From assembly GCA_031553505.1 (NCBI GenBank), contig JAVBLP010000003.1, positions 124,001 to 188,000 on the forward strand: a stretch of 64,000 nt of DNA. The letters are read 5' to 3'. Each line of letters begins with the position of its first letter. The stretch's first letter is position 1. A model generated the notes under the pieces. The model worked only from the letters and a program-made list of their open reading frames with translations, had not been told where the DNA came from and did no database searches. Source of the DNA: JAVBLP01 sp031553505 (GTDB lineage Bacteria > Elusimicrobiota > Endomicrobiia > Endomicrobiales > Endomicrobiaceae). Made by a program: the position numbers and the translations under genes. Positions 24,845-34,433 of this stretch are shown here, one piece after another.

Positions 24845-26911
24845 ATGAGCAAAGTTAAATTCGTATTTTGCGCGCACAACCACCAGCCTATAGGCAATTT
24901 CGGATGGGTTTTTGAAAAGGCGTATCAAGTAGCTTATAAGCCCTTTATGAAAGTTATGATGAAGCATCCTAAAATAAGATGGAGTCTTCACGCAAGCGGA
25001 ATGCTGTGGGAGTTTTTCTTAAAAGAACATCCGGATTATATAAAAAATATTAAAACGCTTGTCGCAAACGGCAATCTTGAAATTTTATCGGGCGGATATT
25101 ATGAGCCTATTATATCATCCATTCCTGACAGGGATAAAATAGGGCAAATACAAAAGATGACGTCTTTTCTGAAAAATAAATTCGGTTGTGAAGAAGCAAA
25201 CGGGATTTGGCTTGCGGAAAGAGTATGGGAACCGGGCATGGCTAAAGTTTTGTCTGAAAGCGGGATTGAATATACGGTTTTGGATGACGCGCATTTTTCA
25301 GCCGCTGGGATGGACCCTGAAAAACTCGGGGCATATTATACGACCGAAGAGCAGGGGCACCGCATAAATATTTTTCCGATAAGCCAGAAAATGAGATACT
25401 TAATACCGTTTCAAGATGTTGAAAGAACTATTGAGTACTTTAAATTTTTAGCAGACCAGAATACGGAAACAAATCCCGTTGTCGTGATGGCTGATGACGG
25501 TGAAAAATTCGGTATGTGGCCGGGCACAAATAAGCATGTCTACGAAAACGGCTGGCTCGAACGTTTTATAACGGCGCTGGAAGAAAATTCCGATATCGTA
25601 GAAACTACGAGCTTTTCAGAAGTATTGAAGACAGAAAAATCTGCAGGAAGAGTTTACCTTCCCTGCGCTTCATATTTTGAAATGTCGGAATGGTCTTTGC
25701 CAAACGTATCGCAGCAGAAATTTGAAGATGTGTTACAAAGATACGGTAATGACAAAGAGTTAAAAACATTTTTGCACGGCGGATTTTGGAGAGGTTTTTT
25801 AACGAAATACGAAGAAGCAAATAATATGCATAAAAAAATGCTCTATGTCAGTGAAAAAATAGATAAATATGTAGCGGAAAAAAAGCCTCTTGGGGAGAAA
25901 GCCCTGGACAGCCTGTATGCAGGGCAGTGCAACTGCGCGTATTGGCACGGGGTATTTGGCGGGCTTTATCTCCCTCATTTAAGAAATGCAGTGTACAATT
26001 CCCTGCTTAAAGCCGAAGGGATCTATAATAAGTCAATGCTTAAGAGGCCGAAATGGTCAGTGTTTGATTTTAACTGTGATATAGCTGATGAGTATCTCTA
26101 TGAAAGTAAAACGCAAAATATTTATATACAACTCTCAGGCGGTTCAATTTTTGAATGGGATTTGTTTAAAGTAAATCACAACCTTCTTGATGTGTTGACA
26201 AGAAGATATGAAGCATACCACAAAAAGCTTAAAGATAATGCTAATAATGTAGTGCTTGTGACGGAATCGGGTGAAGGCAAAGTCCAGACAATTCACGATG
26301 AAGGCGCCGTAAAAGTTAAAGAACTTGGACTTGAAAAATACCTTGTGTATGACAATTACAGAAGAACATCGCTTACTGATCATTTCCTGCGTAATGATAT
26401 AAAGCAGGAAGATTTTATGTTTTCGCGTTATGAAGAGCTAGGAAATTTTGTTTCCGGGCATTACAAGGCCGAAGTAAAAGGAAACAAAATTATTTTGACG
26501 CGGTTTGGAAAAGTAAAAAATGATGAAGTTGAAATAATAAAGACAATTACTCCGCTTGTTAACGGCTACACCGCGGAATATGCAATAAAAAACTGCTCCA
26601 AAGAAACGCTTGATATGTACTTTGCCCCGGAACAGAATTTTGCTTTTTCTTCAAAAACAGGGGAAGATTTTGCGGATTTGAAAGCTGTTGATCTCTGGAA
26701 AAGACATGATGATTATTTAAAGTTGGAAGTTGAAATAAAATTATCGGCAAAATGCGATATGTTTATCTGTCCCGTTGAAACAGTCGCAAATTCTGAAAAC
26801 GGTTTTGAAAAAACATACCAGGGGACATGTGCGGTGCCTTTGGTTAAATGCCTGCTTAAGCCTAAAGACAGTATGTTTTTTACTATAAACACTACGGTAA
26901 ACTTTAAATAA
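24845..26911 (+). CDS. GH57 4-alpha-glucanotransferase/alpha-amylase
   Basis: 688-aa glycoside hydrolase family 57 enzyme acting on alpha-1,4-glucans. Motif 1 HNHQP (11-15), nucleophile Glu125 in GIWLAERVWEP and the acid in ADDGEKFGMWPGT (Asp217/218) correspond to the Thermococcus 4-alpha-glucanotransferase. C-terminal DUF1925/DUF1926-type beta domains (about 330-688) follow. There is no signal peptide, so it acts in the cytoplasm, probably on glycogen or maltodextrins. It is packed between PTS EIIB (0-nt gap) and EIIC (1-nt gap). Transferase versus hydrolase activity is not decidable here. Confidence 0.93.
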   Translation: MSKVKFVFCAHNHQPIGNFGWVFEKAYQVAYKPFMKVMMKHPKIRWSLHASGMLWEFFLKEHPDYIKNIKTLVANGNLEILSGGYYEPIISSIPDRDKIGQIQKMTSFLKNKFGCEEANGIWLAERVWEPGMAKVLSESGIEYTVLDDAHFSAAGMDPEKLGAYYTTEEQGHRINIFPISQKMRYLIPFQDVERTIEYFKFLADQNTETNPVVVMADDGEKFGMWPGTNKHVYENGWLERFITALEENSDIVETTSFSEVLKTEKSAGRVYLPCASYFEMSEWSLPNVSQQKFEDVLQRYGNDKELKTFLHGGFWRGFLTKYEEANNMHKKMLYVSEKIDKYVAEKKPLGEKALDSLYAGQCNCAYWHGVFGGLYLPHLRNAVYNSLLKAEGIYNKSMLKRPKWSVFDFNCDIADEYLYESKTQNIYIQLSGGSIFEWDLFKVNHNLLDVLTRRYEAYHKKLKDNANNVVLVTESGEGKVQTIHDEGAVKVKELGLEKYLVYDNYRRTSLTDHFLRNDIKQEDFMFSRYEELGNFVSGHYKAEVKGNKIILTRFGKVKNDEVEIIKTITPLVNGYTAEYAIKNCSKETLDMYFAPEQNFAFSSKTGEDFADLKAVDLWKRHDDYLKLEVEIKLSAKCDMFICPVETVANSENGFEKTYQGTCAVPLVKCLLKPKDSMFFTINTTVNFK

Positions 26912-26912
26912 T

Positions 26913-27563
26913 ATGATAATTGAAAGTATATTTATTCTTGTGTTGTTAGCCGCCATATGCAGTTTGGATATGACTGCGTTCGGGCAGTTTATGATTTGCC
27001 GACCGATTTTTTGCGCGCCGCTTTTTGGATTTTTAATGGGTGACATAACGACAGGCCTTTGGGTCGGGATGATCGCGGAAATGGTCTGGATAAACGCAAT
27101 CCCGATGGGAGTTGCCGTTCCGGTTGATACGTCTTCCATAAGCATACTTGCTACGTTTTGGTCGTGCAAATATTTTACGGGCAGCCAGGAAGCTGCTATA
27201 TGGGGATTAATTCTTGCTATTCCTTTTGCCTATTTTTATAAAGAAATTGACATTTCAGGCAGGAATTTTAACATAAAAGTAATGCGCTGGGTTGAAAGCG
27301 GAATACATGCCGGCAAAGAAGGAAGAATAAACGTCGGTATCTTTATAGGGCTGTTTTTATTCTTATTGAGGGCCTATATTTTTTACTTTTTGGCTATGGT
27401 TGTCGGCGGATGGATATACCAGGGAATTTATTTGCAGTTACCTGCGTTTATAATGGCTGGTTTTAAAAAAGCATGGTATTTGCTGCCGGTATTGGGGTTT
27501 GGCGCCGTTTTATATAATTTCAGAACTATAAAGATTCCGTTTATGGGGAAGAAAAATGTTTAA
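26913..27563 (+). CDS. PTS mannose-family EIIC
   Basis: 216-aa membrane permease subunit with about six hydrophobic segments. GVAVPVDTSSISILATFW and GLWVGMIAEMVWINAIPMG resemble the conserved substrate-translocating region of ManY. The protein is shorter than typical ManY (about 265 aa). It overlaps EIID by 8 nt. Sugar specificity unknown. Confidence 0.9.
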   Translation: MIIESIFILVLLAAICSLDMTAFGQFMICRPIFCAPLFGFLMGDITTGLWVGMIAEMVWINAIPMGVAVPVDTSSISILATFWSCKYFTGSQEAAIWGLILAIPFAYFYKEIDISGRNFNIKVMRWVESGIHAGKEGRINVGIFIGLFLFLLRAYIFYFLAMVVGGWIYQGIYLQLPAFIMAGFKKAWYLLPVLGFGAVLYNFRTIKIPFMGKKNV

Positions 27564-28347
27564 ACCTTATACGAAAATGTTTTTTAAAGCTTTTTTTATA
27601 CAGTCTTTGTGGAATTTTGAAAGGCTTCAAAATATAGGTTTTTTATTTGTGTTAAAACCGTTTTTAGACAAAGTTTATTTAAATCCTGACAGAAGAAAGG
27701 AAGCTCTTTTAAGGCATACGGGTTTTTTTAACACGCATCCGTATATGGCAAATGTTATAGTAGCTATAACTGCAAATATGGAAAAGAAAAACGCGGAAAG
27801 CGCATCTTTGGCTGACGTAAAAAACGTAAACATGATAAAAAGCGCCATGGCAGGCCCGCTTGCGGCCATAGGGGATTCTTTTTTCTGGGGAACTTTAAGG
27901 CCGGTTACGTCATTTATCAGCATTTTTCTTGTGGTTCTTTTCGCGAGAGTTTTAAACCAGGAATTGCTCCAATACAGCATAATTGTGCCTTTGTGCTTCA
28001 TTTTTATTTATAACATTGTGCATATACCGCTAAGATACTGGCTTATGATTATCAGCTTAAGGCTTGATAAAGAAAGCGTTGCGTTGATTTCAAGGCTTGA
28101 ATTTAAGTTTTTGTGGGAGATGGCAAGATATGCAGGGCTTTTGATAATAATAGTAACATTGTTCTTCTATTTTAAAGTATTTGGTTTTGCTCCTGCAAAC
28201 ACTAATTTTTTTGGCGCTGCCGTACCTGATGCTTTTGTTTACGGCGTGGTTCTGGTTTTAGCAACGGTTTTGGGAAGGTTTAGCGCGACATTTATGTTTT
28301 ACAGCGTAATTCTTTTGTGCATAATAATGTCATATTTAGGAATATAG
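27556..28347 (+). CDS. PTS mannose-family EIID
   Basis: 263-aa membrane subunit that with EIIC forms the sugar channel. The N-terminal SLWNFERLQNIGFLFVLKP, FFNTHPYMANVIVAIT, and KSAMAGPLAAIGDSFFWGTLRP are EIID signature blocks. Several membrane helices lie in the C-terminal half. It overlaps EIIC by 8 nt and is followed after 2 nt by HPr. Confidence 0.93.
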   Translation: MFKPYTKMFFKAFFIQSLWNFERLQNIGFLFVLKPFLDKVYLNPDRRKEALLRHTGFFNTHPYMANVIVAITANMEKKNAESASLADVKNVNMIKSAMAGPLAAIGDSFFWGTLRPVTSFISIFLVVLFARVLNQELLQYSIIVPLCFIFIYNIVHIPLRYWLMIISLRLDKESVALISRLEFKFLWEMARYAGLLIIIVTLFFYFKVFGFAPANTNFFGAAVPDAFVYGVVLVLATVLGRFSATFMFYSVILLCIIMSYLGI

Positions 28348-28349
28348 AA

Positions 28350-28613
28350 ATGAAAGAAAAAAACATCAAAGTATCAAACAAAATGGGGCTTCATGCCAGG
28401 CCAGCCGCTATGTTAGTTCAAACGACTTCAAAATTCCAGTCCTCAATTAAAATTCTTAAAGATGATTTTGATGTTGATGCAAAAAGCATTATGGGTGTTA
28501 TGACTTTGGCTGCCGGGCCGGGATGCGAGCTGAAGTTTGTGGCCGACGGACCGGATGAAAATGAAGCGCTAGAAGCCGTAGAAAGACTTTTTAATTCAGG
28601 ATTCCAGGAGTAA
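28350..28613 (+). CDS. ptsH: Phosphocarrier protein HPr
   Basis: 87-aa PTS phosphocarrier. His15 in MGLHARPAAM takes phosphate from EI. Ser46 in DAKSIMGVMTLAA is the target of HPr kinase encoded at 21180. The ATG at 28350 gives the usual HPr N-terminus; the open frame extends 11 codons upstream inside EIID without support. Presence of both residues means sugar transport and Ser-P regulation can both operate. Confidence 0.96.
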   Translation: MKEKNIKVSNKMGLHARPAAMLVQTTSKFQSSIKILKDDFDVDAKSIMGVMTLAAGPGCELKFVADGPDENEALEAVERLFNSGFQE

Positions 28614-28620
28614 ATAAATC

Positions 28621-30369
28621 ATGGCGCAGAGCAGAAAGGATTTAACATTAAAGGGTGTTGCGGCGTCAACAGGCATTGTAATCGGCAAAGTTTTTTTGCT
28701 CGAAGATGATGATTTTTGCCTGATCCAGAAAGAAATTCCTAAAAATGCCAGAGCGGCGGAGCTTAAACGCTTAAGCGACGCTATTGAGAAAACTAGAGCT
28801 GAACTCCAGGTTACATACGACAAGATAAACAGTGTTTTGGGTGAAAATTACGCGAAAATTGCAGATGTTCACTTGTTAATTCTTGATGATCCGGCTATGA
28901 AGAATGATGTCGTCAAAATGATAGAAGACGGGGTAAACGCCGAGTATGCTATTTTTAAAGTTCTGGATAAAATCGTACGCTCCTTTGAAACTATTGAAGA
29001 TGATTATTTCAGGGAAAGAAAACTTGATATTCAGGATGTAGGTAAAAAAATTCTCGGAAATTTGCTCGGAAAACAAAAAAAACCAATTGCAAATATACCT
29101 GATGATTCGATAGTGGTATCTCATAACCTTACCCCGGCCGACACTGTGGCAATGAGGGAAAAACACGTAAAAGCTTTTGCTACCGATATCGGCGGGAAAA
29201 CTTCCCATACAGCTATTGTCGCGCAAGGGCTTGAAATTCCCGCGGTTGTAGGTCTTAAAACCGTTTCTGTGCAGACAGTTTCCGGAGATACTATGATTGT
29301 TGACGGAAACAAGGGTATTGTAATTTTAAATCCTTCTGAAGCAATGCTTTCAACATATAAAAAAGAATTTGAGATCCAGTCCGCAAAGAATAAAGAACTG
29401 GAAAAAATTAAGGATCTTCCTGCGGAAACAATCGATAAAAGGAAAGTTTTGCTGTATGCAAATATAGATAATCCGGACGAAGTTAAATCTGTGCTTAATA
29501 ACGGTGCTACGGGCATTGGGCTTTACAGGACCGAGTTTATGTATTTTAACCGCAGTACAATGCCTAAAGAAGAAGAGCATTTTGAAAAATATTCGCAGGT
29601 TGTAAAAGACATGGGTCCTCTTACTACTATTATAAGGACTATAGATTTAGGCGGCGACAAACTTGCCCGCCTCGGGCTTTTAGATATAGGTGATGAAGAA
29701 AACCCGTTTATGGGGCTTCGCGCGATAAGGCTTTGCCTGAAATATCCAGATATTTTTATAGATCAGCTGAGAGGTATTTTGAGGGCTTCCGTAAAAGGGA
29801 AAATTAGGATAATGTACCCTATGATTTCAGGGTTGGAAGAACTCAGAGAAGCGAATAAAATACTAGGAAAAGTTAAAAACAGCCTGAAAAAAGAAAATAT
29901 AAAATTTGATGAAAATATAGAAGTCGGCGCTATGATAGAAGTTCCTTCCGCCGCGGTAATAATGGACGCTATCGCAAAAGAAGTTGATTTTGTTTCTATA
30001 GGCACAAACGATTTAATACAATATACTCTTGCGGTCGACAGGGTAAATGAAAATGTCGCGAATTTGTACGATCCGCTGCATCCCGCGATTCTCAGGCTTA
30101 TTAAGGGAATTATAGATGAAGGACACAAGGCAGGCATAGACGTCGCCATGTGCGGCGAGATGGCTGGCGATCCGTACTATACTCCTATTTTGCTCGGGCT
30201 CGGGCTTGATGAATTCAGCGTTTCATCCGCGCAACTGCCTAAAATTAAGAGAATAATAAGAAACATTTCATTTGCCGAAGCAAAGAAAGTTGCCGAAGAA
30301 GTGCTTAAATGCGGCGACAAGGAATCTATTTCAAAAATTATGAGTTCAATAAAAATTAAAGATAATTAA
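28621..30369 (+). CDS. ptsI: PTS enzyme I
   Basis: 582-aa phosphoenolpyruvate-protein phosphotransferase, the entry to the phosphorelay. The phospho-His is His196 in GGKTSHTAIV. The PEP-binding C-terminal barrel shows GIGLYRTEFM, FVSIGTNDLIQYTLAVDR and the catalytic Cys in MCGEMAGDP. It lies 7 nt after ptsH and closes the PTS operon. lepA follows after 29 nt. Confidence 0.97.
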   Translation: MAQSRKDLTLKGVAASTGIVIGKVFLLEDDDFCLIQKEIPKNARAAELKRLSDAIEKTRAELQVTYDKINSVLGENYAKIADVHLLILDDPAMKNDVVKMIEDGVNAEYAIFKVLDKIVRSFETIEDDYFRERKLDIQDVGKKILGNLLGKQKKPIANIPDDSIVVSHNLTPADTVAMREKHVKAFATDIGGKTSHTAIVAQGLEIPAVVGLKTVSVQTVSGDTMIVDGNKGIVILNPSEAMLSTYKKEFEIQSAKNKELEKIKDLPAETIDKRKVLLYANIDNPDEVKSVLNNGATGIGLYRTEFMYFNRSTMPKEEEHFEKYSQVVKDMGPLTTIIRTIDLGGDKLARLGLLDIGDEENPFMGLRAIRLCLKYPDIFIDQLRGILRASVKGKIRIMYPMISGLEELREANKILGKVKNSLKKENIKFDENIEVGAMIEVPSAAVIMDAIAKEVDFVSIGTNDLIQYTLAVDRVNENVANLYDPLHPAILRLIKGIIDEGHKAGIDVAMCGEMAGDPYYTPILLGLGLDEFSVSSAQLPKIKRIIRNISFAEAKKVAEEVLKCGDKESISKIMSSIKIKDN

Positions 30370-30398
30370 TTATTGACTTGCAACAAGGATAAGCCACG

Positions 30399-32195
30399 GT
30401 GTCAACAGAATCAAATATAAGAAATTTTTGCATTATCGCGCACATAGACCACGGAAAGAGTACTCTGGCAGACAGGCTTCTTGAATATACGGGAACGATT
30501 TCAAGAAGGGAAATGAAAGAGCAGATTCTTGACGGTATGGAGCTTGAAAGGGAAAGAGGCATTACTATCAAAGCTAAAGCCGTCAGGATGGATTATACCG
30601 CTAAAGACGGAAAAAAATACATCCTAAATCTAATAGATACTCCCGGCCACGTAGATTTTACGTATGAGGTTTCAAGGGCTTTAGCCGCCTGCGAGGGCGC
30701 TATTTTGGTTATTGATGCCACGCAGGGCGTTGAAGCACAGACTCTTGCCAATACTATGCTTGCCAAGAATGCGAACTTGAAAATCATTCCCGTTATCAAT
30801 AAAATAGACCTTCCTACCGCAGATGTTGACAGCGCGTACGAGCAGATGAAAGAAGCGTTGGAGGTTGACGCCGAACCGATACTTGCAAGCGCGAAGGAAG
30901 GCATCGGAATCGGTGAAATAGTCGATTCAGTCATTACAAATGTTCCGCCGGCAAAAGTTCTTTCCGCTGAACCGCTTTCCGCGCTCATTTTTGATTCTTT
31001 TTACGATTCTTACAGGGGCGTTATAGTCATTATCAGGGTTTTTGAAGGCGTGATAAGCAAAGGCATGAAGATAAAACTTATGGCTTCCGACGTGGAGTAT
31101 GAAGTTCTTGAAGTCGGCTACATGAAGATAAAGATGGTTGAAGCGGAAAACCTTTCTTCCGGAGAGGTGGGATACCTTGTTGCCGGTATCAAAGACATAC
31201 ATGATATAAAAATAGGCGATACAGTTACGGAAAATAAAAGGCCGACAACGCATCCTCACGCGGGATATAAAGAAATAAACCCTTTTGTTTTTGCTGGGCT
31301 TTACCCTTTTAGCACGTCAGATTATGACGGTCTGAAAAGCGCTTTGGAAAAACTGAAGCTTTCGGATTCGTCTCTTGTATACTTTCCTGAGACTTCAGTG
31401 GCTTTAGGATTTGGTTTCAGGTGCGGGTTTTTGGGTTCTCTGCATTTGGAGATAGTAAAAGAAAGGCTTGAGAGAGAATTTGGGCTTAGCCTTCTTGTCA
31501 CCGCGCCTAACGTTGTTTATAAAATAAAAGTAAAAGGCCAGACTATTTCTATAGATAATCCGGCGAAATTTCCGAGCAATTCGGAAATTGAAGAAATATG
31601 GGAGCCGTATGTAGAAGCGACTATCATTTGCCCGGTGGATTATCTGGGCGCTCTTTTGGATTTATGCCAGAAGAGGAGAGGAAAACAATTGCAAATGAAG
31701 TATTTAAATGCTAAAATCGTTGTGCTGAAATACCACTTACCTCTCGCAGAAATTATTGTAGGCTTTTACGACTCATTAAAATCAGTTTCAAAAGGATATG
31801 CTTCGTTTGATTACGAACATGTCGATCCCCAGCCGGGCGATTTAGTTAAGCTGGAAATTATGATTAACTCGGAAGTTGTGGATGCTTTCTCAATGATTGT
31901 ACATAAAGATAAAGCGCAAACCGCAGCTCACTACCTTACGGAAAAACTTAGAACCATTATCCCAAGACACATGTTTGAAATTCCTATCCAGGCAAGGGTA
32001 AATAATAAGATAATTGCCAGAGAAAATATCTCCGCGATACGCAAAGACGTCCTTGCGAAATGTTACGGAGGCGATATTTCAAGAAAAAGAAAGCTTCTTG
32101 AAAAACAGAAAGAAGGAAAACGCAAAATGAGGCAATTTGGAAGAGTTGAGATACCGCCGGAAGCTTTTGTAGCGGTTTTAAAAATTGATGACTAA
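30399..32195 (+). CDS. lepA: Elongation factor 4 (LepA)
   Basis: 598-aa translational GTPase with a role in translation initiation/back-translocation. G1 AHIDHGKST, RERGITIKA, DTPGHVDFTYEVSRAL and NKIDLP are present, and the LepA-specific C-terminus ends in KRKMRQFGRVEIPPEAF. The start is GTG at 30399 with AAGGAT upstream. It is followed by the signal peptidase gene lepB, the classic lepA-lepB order. Confidence 0.97.
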   Translation: MSTESNIRNFCIIAHIDHGKSTLADRLLEYTGTISRREMKEQILDGMELERERGITIKAKAVRMDYTAKDGKKYILNLIDTPGHVDFTYEVSRALAACEGAILVIDATQGVEAQTLANTMLAKNANLKIIPVINKIDLPTADVDSAYEQMKEALEVDAEPILASAKEGIGIGEIVDSVITNVPPAKVLSAEPLSALIFDSFYDSYRGVIVIIRVFEGVISKGMKIKLMASDVEYEVLEVGYMKIKMVEAENLSSGEVGYLVAGIKDIHDIKIGDTVTENKRPTTHPHAGYKEINPFVFAGLYPFSTSDYDGLKSALEKLKLSDSSLVYFPETSVALGFGFRCGFLGSLHLEIVKERLEREFGLSLLVTAPNVVYKIKVKGQTISIDNPAKFPSNSEIEEIWEPYVEATIICPVDYLGALLDLCQKRRGKQLQMKYLNAKIVVLKYHLPLAEIIVGFYDSLKSVSKGYASFDYEHVDPQPGDLVKLEIMINSEVVDAFSMIVHKDKAQTAAHYLTEKLRTIIPRHMFEIPIQARVNNKIIARENISAIRKDVLAKCYGGDISRKRKLLEKQKEGKRKMRQFGRVEIPPEAFVAVLKIDD

Positions 32196-32206
32196 CGGAG
32201 AATGTA

Positions 32207-32977
32207 ATGGAAGTTAAACTTTTTATCGCTGGCTGCATACTATTCGCGGTTGCCATGATTATGAAAGCCGTGAAGAAAAACTTTAAAACTGAAACATCGC
32301 AAAAGCTTTTTAAAAATGTCTATTCATGGGTTGATACCGGCTGGACGGCGCTGATAATCGCTGCTTTTTTAATGTTCTTTTTTATACAGGCTTTTAAGAT
32401 TCCTTCCGGAAGTATGAGAAATACGCTTCTTGAGGGCGATCATCTTTTTGTTAATAAATTTGTATATGGCTTCCATATACCTTTTAGCGACGGCAAAAGA
32501 TTTGCCGCGCTTAAAAAAGTAGGCGCAGGCGATATAGTGGTTTTCAGATGTCCTCCTGAAGCTTTAACATTTTCCGAAAGAGAATCCGGCATAAAAAAAG
32601 ATTATATAAAAAGATGTGTTGCCGTTGCCGGAGATACTGTTGAAATAAAAGATAAGAAACTCTATATTAACGGAATTCCTCAGGATGAGCCTTATGTGGT
32701 TTATGGCGACCAGAATATTTACCAGAGTTTTAATCTTTTTGCCACTTCGGAAGAGTACCAGGCCGCGTGGGAAACAGGAAAATTTACATCGCTGTCAGGC
32801 ACTTTTATGAGAGATAATTTCGGTCCTGTGACTGTTCCTGAAGGGCACTATATGATGATGGGCGATAACAGGGATTTTTCTTTTGACTGCCGTTTTTTTG
32901 GGCCGCTCGAAGATAAGTATATAAAAGGAAAAGCGCTGTTTTTGTACTGGCCTGTAAAACGCTGGAGATTAATATAG
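32207..32977 (+). CDS. lepB: Signal peptidase I
   Basis: Inner-membrane serine protease that removes signal peptides. It is 256 aa with two N-terminal hydrophobic segments (about 5-19 and 46-62). The Ser/Lys dyad is Ser69 in IPSGSMRNTL and Lys135 in YIKRCVAVAGD. MMGDNRDFSFDCRFFG is the box E motif. It is 12 nt after lepA. Confidence 0.96.
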   Translation: MEVKLFIAGCILFAVAMIMKAVKKNFKTETSQKLFKNVYSWVDTGWTALIIAAFLMFFFIQAFKIPSGSMRNTLLEGDHLFVNKFVYGFHIPFSDGKRFAALKKVGAGDIVVFRCPPEALTFSERESGIKKDYIKRCVAVAGDTVEIKDKKLYINGIPQDEPYVVYGDQNIYQSFNLFATSEEYQAAWETGKFTSLSGTFMRDNFGPVTVPEGHYMMMGDNRDFSFDCRFFGPLEDKYIKGKALFLYWPVKRWRLI

Positions 32978-33004
32978 GGTTTTACCCTAAAAAGGAGGCC
33001 TAAA

Positions 33005-33427
33005 ATGACTTGGTTAGCGTGGGTTGTGGCAGGATTGGTATTGGTGATACTTGAAATGATGACCGCTTCATTATTCTTTTTTGCTTGTCTTGCTATCGGC
33101 GCGTTTGCGGCGGCTGTTTTTGCGTATTTCGGAGCCGCAAATTGGATGGAATACGTTGCTTTCGCGGTTTTGTCGATAGTCGCAGTGTTTACTATCAGGC
33201 CCCTTTTCAAAAGTTGGCTTTCAAAAAATGGGTCAGCTAAATCAAATGTTGATGAACTTATCGGTCAAGATGCACTGGTGACTGAGAAAATAAGCCCGAA
33301 AAAAGACGGGTTTATTAAGTACAAAGGCGAAGTGTGGCTTGCCAGTGCTGATTCTGAAATCGATACGGACACTGTCGTAACGATAGAATCCATAAGCGGT
33401 ACAAAAGCTTTCGTAATAAAAAAGTAA
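33005..33427 (+). CDS. NfeD-like membrane protein
   Basis: 140 aa: two or three hydrophobic segments (about 3-30 and 34-60) followed by a short OB-fold domain (about 80-140, IGQDALVTEKISPKKDGFIKY). This short NfeD1b type usually accompanies an SPFH protein, which follows 18 nt downstream. The pair is thought to act in membrane microdomains. An AAGGAGG ribosome site precedes it. Confidence 0.9.
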   Translation: MTWLAWVVAGLVLVILEMMTASLFFFACLAIGAFAAAVFAYFGAANWMEYVAFAVLSIVAVFTIRPLFKSWLSKNGSAKSNVDELIGQDALVTEKISPKKDGFIKYKGEVWLASADSEIDTDTVVTIESISGTKAFVIKK

Positions 33428-33445
33428 AAAACAAGGAGGCTTAAA

Positions 33446-34372
33446 ATGACAGGTATTCTTATAGTTTTAGTTGTTTTCGCGATTATTTTTGCAATGAGCT
33501 CCATAAATATTGTGAGACAGTATGAAAAAGGACTTGTGGAAACTTTAGGCAAGTATTCCGGACCGCCTAAAGATTCAGGCCCGATAATCATAATACCGAT
33601 TTTCCAAAGAATAATAAGGGTAGATATGAGAGAACGCGTTATTGACGTTCCTCCCCAGAGCGTTATTACGAAGGAAAACGCTCCAGTAACCGTTGACGCC
33701 GTAATCTATTTCCAGGTTACTGACCCTAAAAAAGTCGTTTATGAAGTTGAAAATTTTGCCGCTGCCGCTTTGAACCTGGCTCAAACAAACTTAAGAAACG
33801 TTATCGGCGAAATGGATATTAACACTATCCTTACCTCAAGAGAAAAAATAAACACGCAGCTCAGGATAGTTTTGGATGACGCTACTGATAAATGGGGCGT
33901 AAAAGTAACAAGAGTTGAAATAAAAAAGATTGATCCGCCGAGAGATATTACCGACGCGATGTCAAAGCTTTTGAAAGCCGACAGGGAAAAAAATGCCAAT
34001 ATTCTTGAAGCCGAAGGTTTTAAGAGGGCTGCTATTCTTAAAGCTGAAGGCGCTAAACAGGCTGTTATTCTTGAAGCGGAAGCATTCAAAGAAAAACAGG
34101 TTCTTGAAGCTACCGGCCAGGCTGAAGCAATTAAGAAAGTTGCCGATGCTGAAAAATATCAAATTGAACTTGTTTACGGCGCGATTCATGCCGGAAAGCC
34201 TACAAATGACCTTATAGCTATAAAATATCTTGAAGCTTTAGGCAAAGTTGCAGACGGACAGGCAACGAAAATATTCCTGCCTTTGGAGACTACCGGAGTA
34301 ACGGCGTCTATAGGCGGAGTCGCGGAGCTTTTTAAAGATCCCGTGAAACTTGCAAAAACGATTGAAAAATAA
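33446..34372 (+). CDS. SPFH/band 7 (stomatin-like) protein
   Basis: 308-aa membrane-anchored scaffold protein of the paraslipin/stomatin group. There is an N-terminal hydrophobic anchor (about 3-22), then the SPFH domain (about 23-180, ERVIDVPPQSVITKENAPVT). A helical tail carries repeated EAEGFKRA/KAEGAKQA/EAEAFKEK units (about 185-220), forming a coiled coil. Pairing with NfeD upstream is conserved. Its role is membrane organisation or protease control, known only for relatives. A strong terminator follows. Confidence 0.93.
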   Translation: MTGILIVLVVFAIIFAMSSINIVRQYEKGLVETLGKYSGPPKDSGPIIIIPIFQRIIRVDMRERVIDVPPQSVITKENAPVTVDAVIYFQVTDPKKVVYEVENFAAAALNLAQTNLRNVIGEMDINTILTSREKINTQLRIVLDDATDKWGVKVTRVEIKKIDPPRDITDAMSKLLKADREKNANILEAEGFKRAAILKAEGAKQAVILEAEAFKEKQVLEATGQAEAIKKVADAEKYQIELVYGAIHAGKPTNDLIAIKYLEALGKVADGQATKIFLPLETTGVTASIGGVAELFKDPVKLAKTIEK

Positions 34373-34385
34373 AATAAAAATAATA

Positions 34386-34420
34386 AAAAGCGCCATCTTG
34401 TAAGCAAGGTGGCGCTTTTT
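34386..34420 (+). terminator. Rho-independent terminator after the SPFH gene
   Basis: 15-bp stem (34386-34400 with 34405-34419, one G-T pair) and a TAAG loop. The 3' arm runs into a T-tract. It lies 14 nt after the SPFH stop and ends the lepA-lepB-nfeD-SPFH unit. It is nearly symmetric (A-tract before the stem). Confidence 0.9.
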
Positions 34421-34433
34421 TAATGAGAGAAAA

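Noticed and set aside
33990..34110. Tandem DNA repeat in the SPFH gene
   Set aside because: It reflects the repeated EAEG/KAEG coiled-coil units normal for this family, not a mobile or CRISPR repeat.
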